Assembly (NCBI GenBank): GCA_964036665.1
Contig: OZ038529.1
Span: 5,006,501 to 5,070,500 of the forward strand
Source of the DNA: Gordius sp. MW1
Lineage: Eukaryota; Nematomorpha; Gordioida; Gordea; Gordiidae
DNA: 64,000 nucleotides
Direction: 5' to 3'
Shown: positions 48,585 through 60,475 of the stretch, piece by piece
Position numbering within the stretch: position 1 is the stretch's first letter
How the letters are laid out: every line of letters starts with the position of its first letter
The notes under the pieces: generated by a model
Told to the model about the DNA's origin: nothing
Databases searched by the model: none
The model's input: only the letters and a program-made list of their open reading frames with translations
Position numbers and translations under genes: made by a program

Positions 48585-51490
48585 CTAAAAAAGGTTGTAG
48601 TACGATAAATTTTGATATTTTAAATTTGATTTCTGGAAAAAGTCAAGGTTCGTATGGTTTATTTCATCGCTTGCCAATGGTTTTATTTTGACTTTTGCCA
48701 AGTTTTTGCATATAACCACCTCGATTTCCAAACTTTCCTCCACTCTCCAATATTTGAAAGTAATAGCGTTGAAGCGTTTTTGTAGAAAATACATTAATTC
48801 TTCGGCAGAAAACGTTTCCCACTCGACGGAAGGCACGATGAGCGGTGATTGAAATTGATTACTTGTGAGGATTATCTTTATAATGTTTACGTATAATTTA
48901 AAAATTTATACTGCCATATTTAAATATTTATTATATTATATTCACGAGTCACGACTGAAAAACCATATAAATGCGCTAATACTAAACTGATGGCATTGAT
49001 CCGTGTATGGAAATCGTGTTGGATTTAACGATTTCCATTGTGATCTTTACATTAAAGGCATAGACGATTTAATTAAAGTAATAATAACTCAAAGCTTTAA
49101 TAGCTTTAAAGATTTTTTAAACAATTATTATAATCGTCATTTAAACTAATAATTTAAAATTTGCTATCCTGTTTAAGTTTTAGATTAGCATAAAAAATAT
49201 GGGGACCTCTCATAGACCAATAGCACAATAGATTAGAGATCAGCTAATATATTTAAAAATAACAAGTTGGACAGGACGGATAACCAAAAACGAGCCCATA
49301 AATTAAATAGCAATATAAAGTAAGGGTTGTGGTTGCCATATATTAACAAACTAACTATACGGTATTCATTTTGTTAAATAATTAAATGTTAAACTCAAGT
49401 CAGGGAAGGTAATCCTTTAATGTTATTGTTATCCTTCCTTTCCTAAATTTTGTGATTCTGCACAATAGTATTGACAGAATGCCATCAATTAAGTTATCGA
49501 ATATATTAAAACCGCACTTTATCCTTCCCTATTATAAATCTTTTTATTTTATCGTAATATTTGCGACTTTTTTATTAGGCAAAAAATGGAGTAAGAATTT
49601 TTTAAATATAATTATATCACAAAATAACTTGCAAATTTTTATAACACTTAATATTTATATAATTTTCATTTTCACAAAATGTCAAGGGAAAAATAAAATA
49701 TCAATTTCCGCATTTAACGTTTTTTGAAAGGGTATTTATTCATTGATTAATTTTAGCAACAATCAGTCAATGCTAAAAAATTGCTAAAGGGCTTGTCTTA
49801 ATATCGGATTTTGCTGCGCAGCAAAAATCGTTGTACGGGTTATAACATAGCCGTGTCTTAACTTCGAATTCACAGAAAATTTACATTTCAGACGCATAAC
49901 ATAACAGCGATTAATCTCAAGAGTTGAATAAACAAAAGAACAATTTTAACTATCAAAAACAAAATATTAATAATTACAACCGAGTTTGACCCATGAAATT
50001 GAATCGGATATTTGACAAAGATAAATCCGCGCCATTTGAATCTGAATTCGATATTAAGACAAGCCCTAAAAAATTATGAAATAGTTTCGACTACACCTGT
50101 CGATTGAATTGCCAGATTTTATATAGGATTCCATCCGGGGGGTATTTCAAAAAATTAGTCAGGTGCATATGGTAAAATTTATTATTTGTAATAAATATGG
50201 AGAGCATTTTAGACAATGTCTAATAAAAATTCTTATTTTTCAATAAAATAATTTAACTTGAAGAAAATTTTTAAATTTTACTTTTTTCTATATAAATTGA
50301 GATTTAGATAATTTAGCTTAATAATTATAAAAATTACGGCAATTGTTTTTTGGAAAATGTTAGCTCCAGTGTTGGGCTTGATTTCATCATTATAGGTATT
50401 GCATACGTAACTAACAACGGTTGTTATAACCTGAAACAGAAACAAGTTATTTTAATAAAATATAAACATCAAATTTTAACATCAAATTTCTCATAATTTT
50501 AAATGTTAAACTGCACATATCAAATATATTTAGCAAATGAATATTATTTATTATTTAGAACATGTTATTATCAATTACGCTCTTAAATAAATATGTATAA
50601 TTATAATTTAATTTATGATTATTGTGGATTTAATATATATGAATATGATGTGACCAATAACTATTTATAAGATCTCAAGAGCTTTAAATTTAAAAAAAAA
50701 TATAAATTTATAGTATTTCACTAAATTATAATAAATTTGTGCACCTCGCTTGGTCTAACTAGCTGAAAATCAATTTCTAGATAATTTAATACGGCCGTGT
50801 TATTTATGCAATATGTCGATGTATTCTGTTGTAATCCTTTTTCCGTTTTAATTATCCGATATATCGGCTGAATTTTCTAAAAAATAAATTAAATAAAGAA
50901 TGATATTAACAAAGTTATTTTACAGGTGGATTTTCAAAAATAATTAAATTGTAACTATAGTTTTAACATAATTAGATTTATGTGTATAATTAGCTATGAT
51001 CATTTGTTTGTGGATAAATTATACCTCAACCAATGTTTCCTGTGGCAATGTGTTCCCCGATTCTGTTTTAACATTAAAAAATGGACAATTTTATAGATTT
51101 ACTACTCTTATATTTTCAATTTATTTAAAGTTGTTTTTAAAGCAAAATTGTTGTCAGAAAATAAGTTTGAATTTGGAGATGGGTTTAATAAAATTTGCTT
51201 TTATATTTGATTCTGTTGAATTTGGTGCTGGGATTAATTCAATAATTATATTAAACATTATGCGAAAAATTAAGAAATATTCTAATTATAAAGCTAATGA
51301 AATAAGATAATTTTTTAATAAACATTAACAGAATAATACTGAATTCTGGAATCCCCGCAAGAATGATAAGAAAGATCAACACAAATAAAAGAGTAGTAGC
51401 TCCCAGTATTAATAGTAACAATAATGATTGCTTTCGGAAGTAGCGACCCAAAATTTTGCTGTGAAATAATTTGTAGATTTTATATGCCAT
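48585..51490 (-). CDS. Orphan type II single-pass membrane protein, five exons
   Basis: Minus-strand model: 51490-51340, 51062-51025, 50876-50745, 50430-50338, 48875-48585, total 705 nt (234 aa plus stop), every junction GT..AG with matching phase. Start ATG at 51490-51488. Residues 1-20 are basic (MAYKIYKLFHSKILGRYFRK), then a strong membrane helix about 22-46 (SLLLLLILGATTLLFVLIFL...), so a type II or signal-anchored topology is likely. The rest is polar with sequons (QNTST, NNTAV, NHTNL) and four cysteines. Other stretches: TLPQETLVE, AVLNYLEIDFQLVRPSE, VSYVCNTYNDEIKP, FSAEELMYFLQKRFNAITFK, LEIEVVICKNL. Short-stem type II proteins are often glycan-processing enzymes, but I see no such motif and do not recognise the family. 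The acceptor at 50877 (TTTATTTTTTAG) and at 50431 (CTTGTTTCTGTTTCAG) are strong; the donors are weaker. Convergent with the receptor gene, divergent from the ORF at 52691. Confidence 0.55.
49789..50066. mobile_element. Harbinger-like MITE copy 2
   Basis: Inverted ends GGGCTTGTCTTAATATCGG / complement, TAAA on both flanks; close match to 9183-9459. Lies in the last intron of the minus-strand gene. Confidence 0.7.
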
Positions 51491-52690
51491 GGCACAACAC
51501 AACGGTCGTCATGATTTCAACATCCAGGATTTCAAGGTATTTCTTTTTTATACAAATTTCTTTGAGGATATATTTTAATTATTAAGTAATAATTCTTATA
51601 TCACTTTAGTTTTTATGGTTTTTACTTAAGGCTGAGAGTCATTTTATAAAAGTGCCGGGGACTTATAAAATATAACAAAGTATAAATAAACCTTTGATAA
51701 TAAAATTACACCCCGCGGGGTATGAATAAAATGACATAAGAGTGCGATAAGAAAGGTATAATGCACTGCAATCTTAGCATACGCAAATAGAGAACAGCAG
51801 GCTGGGCCGAGTTGCTTGCCGACCCGGTTTTTGAACCGGTTAGGCTAAGAAGGCTGAAGGCCAATGAGAGATTATTGCAAATATAATTTTTACCGAAACT
51901 AACCGAGACATTTACTTTGTGATCGATTCATTTTAATTGGGTTTATATCAAAACTTTAGCTGAAAATCACAATTTTTAACAAACTTATGATTTGTGAATT
52001 TCTTAGGATTTTTAAGACTCATATGTTATTTTGCTCTTGATTCGCAAATTAATGTTTGAACATTTTTTAAGGATTTTTGATCAATCCTATTAGCTCCTCT
52101 CGAAACGATTTTAATGAGAAATCCATGCCCCCTCAAAATTTCAAGATTTTCACCTGGATTATTTTTAGTTTTTCGTGTCCTGCGTTTTAAATACTTTGTC
52201 AGTTAAAAGATAAATATTCTAGATATACGAGCTAAGTGTTATATTAAAAAGGACACCACTCGGTGAAATATTATGGACCATTATAAACAAAGACATGGCC
52301 CGGCCAGCTTGTATAATATTTTAAAGGCAGTGAAGTATTAGAGTTTTATTTAAAAAGTAAAACAGTTTGAAATTAGTGAGAGGCAATATCATGATGAAAG
52401 TTGAAGCATATTTTTAATAATTATAAAATAATTTATAAAGTTATGCGAACTCTTCTCTTTCTTTTTGGCTACTGTCCCAAATTTAATTTAAAACGATAGT
52501 TTTTAAAATTTGTTTTTACTAACGAAAAAAGTTAAAAAAGAGTCAGCTAAAATTCATTTAATTTATCAAACAATCTATAAATAATTTGACATAAATTCTA
52601 TTGTTGCGATCATAATGAAATTGACTTGAAGTAATGATGTCGTTAAAGCCAATAAATAAATGAAGAAATTAATGTATTATGTAGATTCAA
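51491..52690. promoter_or_regulatory. Head-to-head intergenic region
   Basis: 1.2 kb separates two divergent start codons (51490 minus, 52691 plus), so promoters for both probably lie here. A short GC-richer patch at about 51800-51865 (GGGCCGAGTTGCTTGCCGAC and onward, containing the inverted pair CCGGTT/AACCGG) is the only distinctive stretch. No TATA box could be assigned. Confidence 0.3.
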
Positions 52691-54100
52691 ATGAATAATA
52701 ACCATGTATTACGTATTCTTCACATATACATGGCCATTCAAATTTTGTTAGGGGACAGAGTGAAAAGATATTTTAGCAGTTATAGTTCAACATCGAGTAA
52801 ATTACCCCTGAAACATGATTTAACAAAAATAAAAAACGAACTAGCATTGATTAATGCTTTACCTCGAGATTTCATCACTAAGAGGCAAAGTAACTATTTA
52901 GACCATATCAGACTGAAACATAGCTATGGAATCCCTTATCACATTCAGGGATCCTCCTACAGAGAAAACTCCAAAACTCCGCTAAACCGTAGAATTCGAC
53001 GATCGTTGAGAATGAGACATGATAAAGAGGATGAAAGTAAGGGCGTTTATTTTGGGGAACACGAAATTGCAGATATGATTGACTTAGCTAACATGAAGCA
53101 CGAAAATTATTATTCCAACGCAGCCGGGATTTACATGAAAGAGTATCTAAAACGTGCCTTAATTTGGCCTAACTCCACCACTGTCTCTGCTATTTCTTCG
53201 AACGACACTAGCAAAGGCAATGGTAGTGCTTTCTTGAGTCGGAGAAATGTTAGGATAGAAAACGGTTTACACAACTATCCCACCTTAAATCGAAAGGCTG
53301 TTGCTTTCAAAATGGCGGAAAATGCTAAAAAAAATTTGCTCGACTATAAACGAGAACGTTTCAACACTACTAAAGGGGCATCCGAAGATATCGTCGCTAA
53401 CATCGAAAAGATTAAGGATTCTTCTTGGTCCGGAGGATCTGAATTAATTGATTCTCAATCGGTAATTAACGTGCATGATCACATGATTCCGTGGGATGGA
53501 TTTAAGGCGAATGACGAAACTAAAGTGAAAAATTTGCTCACAGATATTCATTACCACATAAGGGGCTTCGATGATAAGGTGCAAAGGGATGCTTCGAGAA
53601 GGTTATCTACACTTTACAACTGGACAACCCCGATATCGACCACAATCTCAAGCCCTAAAACAATTTTAACCACGATAACCTTAACTGTTAGTATACCGTT
53701 AGAATTACACGGGGGTATCAATAAGACAAGTTTGAACATAGATCTAGAGATGAATCTCAGGCATGAAAAAGATGAGAAAACGGTGCTTAATAATTTGTTA
53801 AAATTTATGACATCCCAAGACGATTTGAAAAATGTCAAGCATTTTTCCATAGATAGGGAAAATGAGTTTGAAAATAAGCGAGAGGCGAATAAAAATGTAA
53901 CAGCGGGATTAATAGTTAAGAATGACAATGATTCGAATGGAAATATGGATGATTTGTTTTCATCTAAATTCCTTAAACATCATAAAATAGCAATAGAACC
54001 AATAAAAAATTATCGTGAAAAAACTCCGGCAGTTGAAGATATGGATAAAGTAGAAATAAATGGAAGATTAGTAAATAATATTAGTGCCCGAGTTTTGTAA
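52691..54100 (+). CDS. Cysteine-free, glycosylated secreted-type ORF, unrecognised
   Basis: A 469-codon uninterrupted frame, visibly less AT-rich than its surroundings. ATG follows an in-frame TAG nine bases upstream, so this is the first possible Met unless an exon joins at 52685. Residues 6-21 (VLRILHIYMAIQILLG) can serve as a signal peptide. Dibasic sites follow (DRVKR about 22-26; RRIRR about 100), the latter a furin-like site. There are eight NxS/T sequons (NSTT, NDTS, NGSA, NTTK, NWTT, NKTS, NVTA, NISA) and no cysteine at all. A Ser/Thr-rich strand-like patch near 315-340 (PISTTISSPKTILTTITLTV) stands out. The stop TAA lies within GTAAGT, a consensus donor, so the coding region may continue into a later exon; alternatively AATAAA at 54115 ends a short message. 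It could be a propeptide or ectodomain exon. Function unknown. Confidence 0.65.
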   Translation: MNNNHVLRILHIYMAIQILLGDRVKRYFSSYSSTSSKLPLKHDLTKIKNELALINALPRDFITKRQSNYLDHIRLKHSYGIPYHIQGSSYRENSKTPLNRRIRRSLRMRHDKEDESKGVYFGEHEIADMIDLANMKHENYYSNAAGIYMKEYLKRALIWPNSTTVSAISSNDTSKGNGSAFLSRRNVRIENGLHNYPTLNRKAVAFKMAENAKKNLLDYKRERFNTTKGASEDIVANIEKIKDSSWSGGSELIDSQSVINVHDHMIPWDGFKANDETKVKNLLTDIHYHIRGFDDKVQRDASRRLSTLYNWTTPISTTISSPKTILTTITLTVSIPLELHGGINKTSLNIDLEMNLRHEKDEKTVLNNLLKFMTSQDDLKNVKHFSIDRENEFENKREANKNVTAGLIVKNDNDSNGNMDDLFSSKFLKHHKIAIEPIKNYREKTPAVEDMDKVEINGRLVNNISARVL

Positions 54101-54114
54101 GTTTTTTTTTATAA

Positions 54115-54120
54115 AATAAA
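54115..54120 (+). terminator. Polyadenylation signal candidate
   Basis: AATAAA 15 bases after the stop of the 469-codon ORF. It is used only if the GTAAGT at the stop is not a donor. Confidence 0.35.
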
Positions 54121-54312
54121 TAGCAATGCCAACAATGCTCGCATTTTAAGATTTTTTTAAAAAGGGTCATAAATTAAAAAAAAAGTTTACAGCTATTTCG
54201 TTCTTTGTATATAATTTTGTTTCATAAATTATCTATTAAATTAATTAATATATAGAAGAGCGTATTTATAATATAAGCACATTAACTCGTACTTTTATAC
54301 TATAAAGTGTTT

Positions 54313-54955
54313 TATTTGGAAGAGGGGGCAAAACTTCGGGGGACTGTTAGTTTATCGGAGAGGATTGTTATTCCGGGTAGGGAGATAAATTAAATACCAC
54401 GAATTCGTATCAGACTTTATTAATCCAATCAATTTTCTAACGAACGTACAAATAATGGCGTACCAATAATTCCGAAATATAATACCCGTAATACAGGACA
54501 CGGGGGGGGGGAAGAAAACACCAAAAACTAGTAATGAATATTTTTTGTGAAGACTTTTCTATGCGGGAAATTAATGAGAGTTTTTTCTAGTCTATTCCAT
54601 CGGACTGTTTTATTTTCTTGGCGTCGTTAACCTGTTTTCCACCTTTTCGACCTCCTTCTTCGTTCCAATCCTTAATTTATTACCCATCCCTTTCAAGGTT
54701 TTCTGGCTTCTTTGGCCCCCTTTCGTTCCAAACTTTTTGGGATCCTAATTTATTGCCCCACTGTTCTCAAGGGCACGTTCCTTTTAAGTCTCTGTCCTAC
54801 TATTCCAATCAAAGCTCCCAAGGACACGTTCCTTTTATGTCTAGGGCCTCGTTGCTCGAAGTAACTCTGCCAGTTTATATTCCATGTCTTGACGGGTTTT
54901 ATGTTCTTTCCTAAATTTATAGCCTTCCCTCCGTAACCTCATTCCTTATCCAGGA
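54313..54955 (-). repeat. LTR-like block, minus orientation
   Basis: On the minus strand this contains AAAAGGAACGTG twice, CCTTGAAAGGGATGGGTAAT (relative of the repeat at 11472) and AATAAAACAGTCC. The composition is distinct (CT-rich on plus). No ORF is credible; the 98-codon plus frame is low-complexity. A solo LTR is inferred. Confidence 0.35.
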
Positions 54956-56466
54956 TACGACATAAAGATATAGAGTAATATCTAAAAAAGGGTATTTTTA
55001 GACTTTTATTAAGCTTTACAAAAGGCATTTTTTACAACATTGCATATAAAGCTTGAAAAAATAAGTGTTTTAATTTTTTTATCCAAAATGAATAAAAAAA
55101 TAAAATTTGTGAGTCTTAGCTTAACCACGACATGCATTGTTTAACTCAATACTAACCACTAGTTAGCAGTGTATCTCTCACGAAATAAGGTGTTGACCCA
55201 GTTAAATTAAAAAAATTTCAGGCCAGAAGATCGTCAGGTTTTTTACCGTTCAAGAAAGCAATGTTCTTTAGCGAAAAAATAAAATGTTGGGCATTAAAGT
55301 TCAAACTCAGTTTGTTGTATTTAATTAAGTTGATTTTTGGACAATACGGAGAAGGATTTTTTTCTGTTCATCCCTCCCAAATATGATAAAATTTACCCAA
55401 ACCAAACATTAAATTTCAAAAAGAATATTGATTTTATTCTTAAAAATAGTTTTAAACATATAATTAGTATGCTATTTAATCAGCAAATCAAATAACATTG
55501 CCAATTGTTGCCAGTTCTTTCATAGTTTTACCACTTTATCATACAAGGCTTTGTTTAAACCACATTATAAATCTGCAAAAAATATTTTATCTTACGAGAG
55601 CAGGGTCCCTTTTACAGAATTCTGTTGAGAAACCCTTGACCCTGGCCTTGTTTTAAACAAATTATCCTCAGGGACCCACTTAAGGTGTATGTGGCCCAAA
55701 AATGTTACGCTTTTTTTGCATAAGTAGGGAGAGACTGGATCTTGGTTATAGGAAGGATTTGTATGAGAGGAACAAAATATTTTGTCCCAAATGAGGGGTA
55801 AAATGATGGTTATTTAAACACTTTAGCCTAATTGGAAGCAAGGGTGATATTGGCTAGGTGTTAATAATGCTACCCAATCATGTCTTATTATTATAAGAGA
55901 TTAGGAATTTTTTAATCATTAAAACAATACTGAATAGCTTTAATATTCAATGAAGGTATTAAGCTTAGTGTAAAAGCCTAAAGTTTAATTGTAAATTCAT
56001 TCATGTATCCATTTCAGTCTTTGACCTAGAATGCAGTAGACTAATATTGATTTGTATAATCTTTAGATAACTTAAAAATATATGACTTACTATGTTTGCT
56101 TTTAAATAATAATTTATACTTTATCAGGAAATTATCACTCATGTGAAATTAGTCAATGTACAGCAGTAATGTATTAATTATTGAGTATCTCTTAAACAAT
56201 TATAAGAAATTAGAATGATACTTTATATCATCTTTTATAGTATTGTATGATCAAGATTTAAAAGGTACTCTAGCAAGCTTGAAATTGTCTTTTAAAGAAC
56301 CTTATATATACCATATCAAAAGTGAGGAACATTTAACAAAGACACATTAAACTAGTAAAAAATATTTTGATAGGGTCAATGTCAATATTCTAATATACTT
56401 GGACTAATTACTATAGAAAATAAAGTTATGTTTCAAAATATTAATGCAATTAAGTACAGAATAAAT
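54956..56466. other. No gene seen
   Basis: AT-rich intergenic DNA between the LTR-like block and SF3B5. Confidence 0.4.
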
Positions 56467-56472
56467 TTTATT
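56467..56472 (-). terminator. SF3B5 polyadenylation signal
   Basis: TTTATT on plus (AATAAA on minus), 60 bases downstream of the SF3B5 stop. Confidence 0.6.
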
Positions 56473-56531
56473 AAAATAACTTTTAATATATACATTAAAC
56501 ATTAATCATCATAGGAAGTTTACAAAAAAGC

Positions 56532-56795
56532 TTATTCTTCAAACTTTGGAATAACAGGAGGTGGTCCGCAAGGTTGTAACATTTTCTCAATAAGGTTAAA
56601 CTTTATCCGTGCTTTACTCTCATTTTTTGATATAGCAAATAAATTTGTTAGATCACAATGGCCAATGCAAGAAGCTAAAGTGTCTCGATGTTGATTAGTT
56701 ACCCATTCCCATTTGCTTGTATCGGAATGACCTGTCCCTACGTATTTTGATTGCAAATGCTCTAATTGACTCAAAATATTATATCTGTCGCCCAT
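56532..56795 (-). CDS. SF3B5: Splicing factor 3B subunit 5 (SF3b10)
   Basis: An intact 87-codon single-exon gene. The product is the smallest SF3b subunit, part of the U2 snRNP that holds the branch-point adenosine; it acts in the nucleus, bound to SF3B1 and SF3B3. The protein starts MGDRYNILSQLEHLQSKYVG, then TGHSDTSKWEWVTNQHRDT, FAISKNESKARIKFNLIEKM and LQPCGPPP, and ends PKFEE. These blocks match the highly conserved SF3B5 family nearly end to end, and the length equals the usual 85-87 residues. The start is the family Met. Small intronless SF3B5 genes are common in animals. AATAAA on the minus strand at 56472-56467 is 60 bases past the stop. It has no disablement, so a live gene is likelier than a retrocopy, though a retrocopy cannot be fully excluded. 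Confidence 0.95.
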   Translation of the reverse strand: MGDRYNILSQLEHLQSKYVGTGHSDTSKWEWVTNQHRDTLASCIGHCDLTNLFAISKNESKARIKFNLIEKMLQPCGPPPVIPKFEE

Positions 56796-58689
56796 TTTGT
56801 ATGTTAATAAATTAAATAGGCTTCATTTAGGTACAATTCGTGATATGACTAAAACCTTGATTTGGGTACATCCAGTCTAATTTTTGTATGCATGAATCAA
56901 AAATTCGGATCATATGAAATATTTAATTTGTACATGTAAATATATGGATATTATAACATATTTTATTTATATAGTATCAAATAAATTAGATTTAATTGTT
57001 AATAATAATAATAGTTAATAATTAATGAACATGTGTTACTATCAATTGGTTTAATGTGTATATATAGGATAATTATAGTTAGAGCAAGGCTATAAAACGT
57101 TTATAATTATATTTAATGTTATATAAAACATTTCAATTACATTGTAACATATAAACTAGATTAAGCTGTTAATAATAATAATAGTTAATAAATGAACATG
57201 TGTTACTATCAATTGGTTCAATTTGTATGTATAGCATATGAAAAGCTAAAGTAATGCTATAAAACGTTATACATTTTATATCTGTTACAATATGTAACTT
57301 ATATAACTAACATATAACAATAGTTAATGATATATATAAAATGAATAGGTATTATCACTTGTGCATATTCTATCTGTTGTAATATCTATGGGATTTAACA
57401 TATAATAATAGTTATTCTATGTATATAATAAATAAATATTATCACTTATGTGTTTAATGTACAATATAGTATAAGTAAAATAAGCTTAATACAATAAAAC
57501 ATACTATTGTTACATTTTAAAATATATAGTGTGTAAATTAATGTATGAAAGTAGTTGAAAAAGTATGGTTACACTAACCTTTCGTATTTGAATATACCTC
57601 TTGGAATTATATCGTTACCTAGGATAGAATTTAACCTTCTAGGTAATTTGAATAAAGCAACTCGCATCAGTTACCTAGGCAAAAACTTAACCTTTATTAT
57701 TTGAATATATAAACTCGATCGATGGTTACCTATTCATACAACTTAACCTTTATTATTCGAGCATTCACAACCCTCACTATTCATATTCTTAACCTTATTA
57801 TTTGACCACTAATTATAATTTAAATAACCCCAATAGTTGTGTATATAAACAAGACGTTTTAAATAAATTCATTCACTTAAATCATTTGTAGAGAACATAT
57901 TTCTCTACAAAGGATAAATTTTTAATAGTTCTTGTTATGTTATGTTAGAATTAGCAAGAATCAACTTAGACAATTTATTTGTATAATGTTAGCTGATATA
58001 GGATTTAATTATTGATAATAAACATAATTATGTCCTAGTCAACTTTAATAACGTCTATTGCCACATTTATCTTTAGTATCGGGAAACTTAAATGAGTATG
58101 GGTGATCTGTTAAGTATTTAAAGGTAATTAAAATTTTCTTGCGTTATTTTTATATTTCTCATATTTAAAACGTGAATATTATATATGCTATCTTTTAATA
58201 TATGCCCAGTAGTATTAAAAGATTATTTAAAGCCGTTCCAAACAATTTATATGTTGGAGCTTGTATCAGCAAAAGTAATTCAAATTAATTTTGACAGGAG
58301 ACATATGGGCAAAAGATTTTTTAGAGCGTGAAATTGATTAATAATAAAGATCATTTACTATTGGCATGCAACCAATATAGTAAAGACATTCCAAAATATT
58401 TGGTGAGATGATTTAATTTTCCTTAAATATACAATTAAGTCTAATAAATAATATAAGATGGTCTATGAGTAAAAATAAAACACATGCAGCGCAAAATATT
58501 AACATATTTTCAAGCTTGTATTTAAAAATTAAACAAATTTTATTTATTATTGTAAATCAATTTCATCATATAACGGGGCATCGTGACCTTGTAAGTGCAT
58601 ATAATTAGAGATGGCTGCAACACATGAAAATAGGGGCATAGGGTTAGATACATTTGTATATTGAGCTATAAGACGATTTATATTATAAT
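56796..58689. repeat. SF3B5 upstream region with degenerate repeats
   Basis: About 56995-57058 and 57168-57230 are near-identical (AATAATAATAGTTAATAA and CATGTGTTACTATCAATTGG), period about 173 bp; weaker copies follow near 57320 and 57400. At 57577-57812 the motif TTAACCTTTATTATTTGA recurs about four times, with CTAGGTAA/TTACCTAGG inverted pairs. The SF3B5 promoter should lie at the near end; no core element was assigned. Confidence 0.45.
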
Positions 58690-59060
58690 TTATAGAAGCG
58701 TATTATTATTTGTTTCATACACTCTCTTGCCCTGTGAGATGTGTAGCAAATCAACATTAGTTTTTTCTTGCAGGCCTTGCAGGAAATGAACTAACATGTA
58801 TATAGTAGGGTGGATTTGTTTAAGCCCACTTCTAAGCGCATTATGAAATCCTTCCAGGTGGTTGTTGGTACGGGGCCCCTCTGCATCGAGCCTTTGCCAC
58901 ATATCATAGGGGAACAAGGGGTCCCTCCCAAGCCCAATCTAGTTATTGTGGATGTACAAAAAAAAATTCTCAATTTCTCTATCGCCGCGCACATTGGGCT
59001 GGACCATGCAAAGGGTCATGACATCACGGATGTGCCTTCTCTTCACAAATGGCAAAGCTA
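58690..59060 (-). pseudogene. MULE-type transposase C-terminal fragment
   Basis: The minus strand in one frame gives ALPFVKRRHIRDVM, ENFFLYIHNN, a TAG stop, IGLGRDPLFPYDMWQR, GPRTNNHLEGFHNALRSGLK, QIHPTIYMLVHFLQGLQEKT, with a stop at 58690. The order FF.YI...W.G....PLFP..MW......PRTNN..EG.H matches the C-terminal part of MULE/FLYWCH-associated transposases; the TAG sits where the family normally has tryptophan. The catalytic DDE core is absent. The fragment directly abuts the tandem array at 59064. Confidence 0.7.
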
Positions 59061-59063
59061 TAA

Positions 59064-60450
59064 AATTAAATATTAAGACATAATTGTAAAATAAACATAA
59101 TGCATACTTTTAATGTAGTTAAAAATATCGTAAGTAATTTTGCCCTAAACACATTTAAAAAGATATTTTGATATGATAACTGAGAAACTTTGACAGATAA
59201 ACTTACAGCAGTTCAATTTGAAATCTTAAACGTATAGTAATCATAAATCAATATCCCAGAGTTTTTAAATTTGTATCATAAGCAACACAAAAATATAATA
59301 TATAAAATTAAATATTAAGACATAATTGTAAAATAAACATAATGCATACTTTTAATGTAGTTAAAAATATCGTAAGTAATTTTGCCCTAAACACATTTAA
59401 AAAGAGATATTTTATGATAACTGAGAAATTTTGACAGATAAACTTACAGCAGTTCAATTTGAAATCTTAAATGTATAGTAATCATATATCAATATCCCAG
59501 ATTTTTAAATTTGTATCATAAGCAACACAAAAATATAGTAAATAAAATTAAATATTAATAAGACATAATTGTAAAATAATTAAAATCCATACTTTTAATG
59601 TAGTTAAAAATATTGTAAGGAATTTTGCCCTAAACACAATTAAAAAGAGATATTTTGATATGATAACTGAGAAACTTTGACAGATAAACTTACAGCAGTT
59701 CAATTTGAAATCTTAAATGTATAGTAATCATAAATCAATATCCCAGAGTTTTTAAATTTGTATCATAAGCAACACAAAAATATAATATATAAAATTAAAT
59801 ATTAAGATAAAATTGTAAAATAAACATAATGCATACTTTTAATGTAGTTAAAAATATCGTAAGTAATTTTGCCCTAAACACATTTAAAAAGAGATATTTT
59901 ATGATAACTGAGAAATTTTGACAGATAACCTTACAGCAGTTCAATTTGAAATCTTAAATGTATAGTAATCATATATCAATATCCCAGAGTTTTTAAATTT
60001 GTATCATAAGCAACACAAAAATATAGTAAATAAAATTAAATATTAATAAGACATAATTGTAAAATAATTAAAATCCATACTTTTAATGTAGTTAAAAATA
60101 TTGTAAGTAATTTTGCCCTAAACACATTTAAAAAGAGATATTTTGATATGATAACTGAGAAATTTTGACATATAAACTTACAGCAGTTCAATTTGAAATC
60201 TTAAATGTATAGTAATCATAAATCAATATCCCAGAGTTTTTAAATTTGTATCATAAGCAACACAAAAATATAATATATAAAATTAAATATTAAGACATAA
60301 TTGTAAAATAAACATAATGCATACGTTTAATGTAGTTAAAAATATTGTAAGTAATTTTGCCCTAAACACATTTAAAAAGAGATATTTTGATTTTGATATA
60401 ATAACTGAGAAATTTTAACAGATGAACTTACAGCAATTCAATTTGAAATC
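59064..60450. repeat. Tandem array, about 241-bp unit, 5.7 copies
   Basis: Units begin ATTAAATATTAAGACATAAT at about 59065, 59308, 59548, 59792, 60031 and 60282. The core includes TTTTGCCCTAAACACATTTA and ATAAACTTACAGCAGTTCAA. Units 3 and 5 share AATAAGACA and AATTAAAATCCAT variants, while units 1, 2, 4 and 6 have AACATAATGCAT; units 2+3 therefore match 4+5, a two-unit (about 482 bp) higher-order pattern. Confidence 0.85.
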
Positions 60451-60475
60451 TGTCGCTTCGAAAAAGTCTCACGAA

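Noticed and set aside
50996..51310. 104-codon plus-strand frame
   Set aside because: Overlaps a minus-strand exon and intron of the five-exon gene; composition is low-complexity hydrophobic and there is no splice support.
53614..53928. 104-codon minus-strand frame
   Set aside because: Antisense shadow of the 469-codon ORF; no motif.
54618..54914. 98-codon plus frame rich in Phe/Ser/Pro
   Set aside because: Low-complexity translation of a CT-rich LTR-like block; no signal, no splice context.
58810..59076. 88-codon plus-strand frame
   Set aside because: Antisense of the MULE transposase fragment, which has recognisable family motifs.
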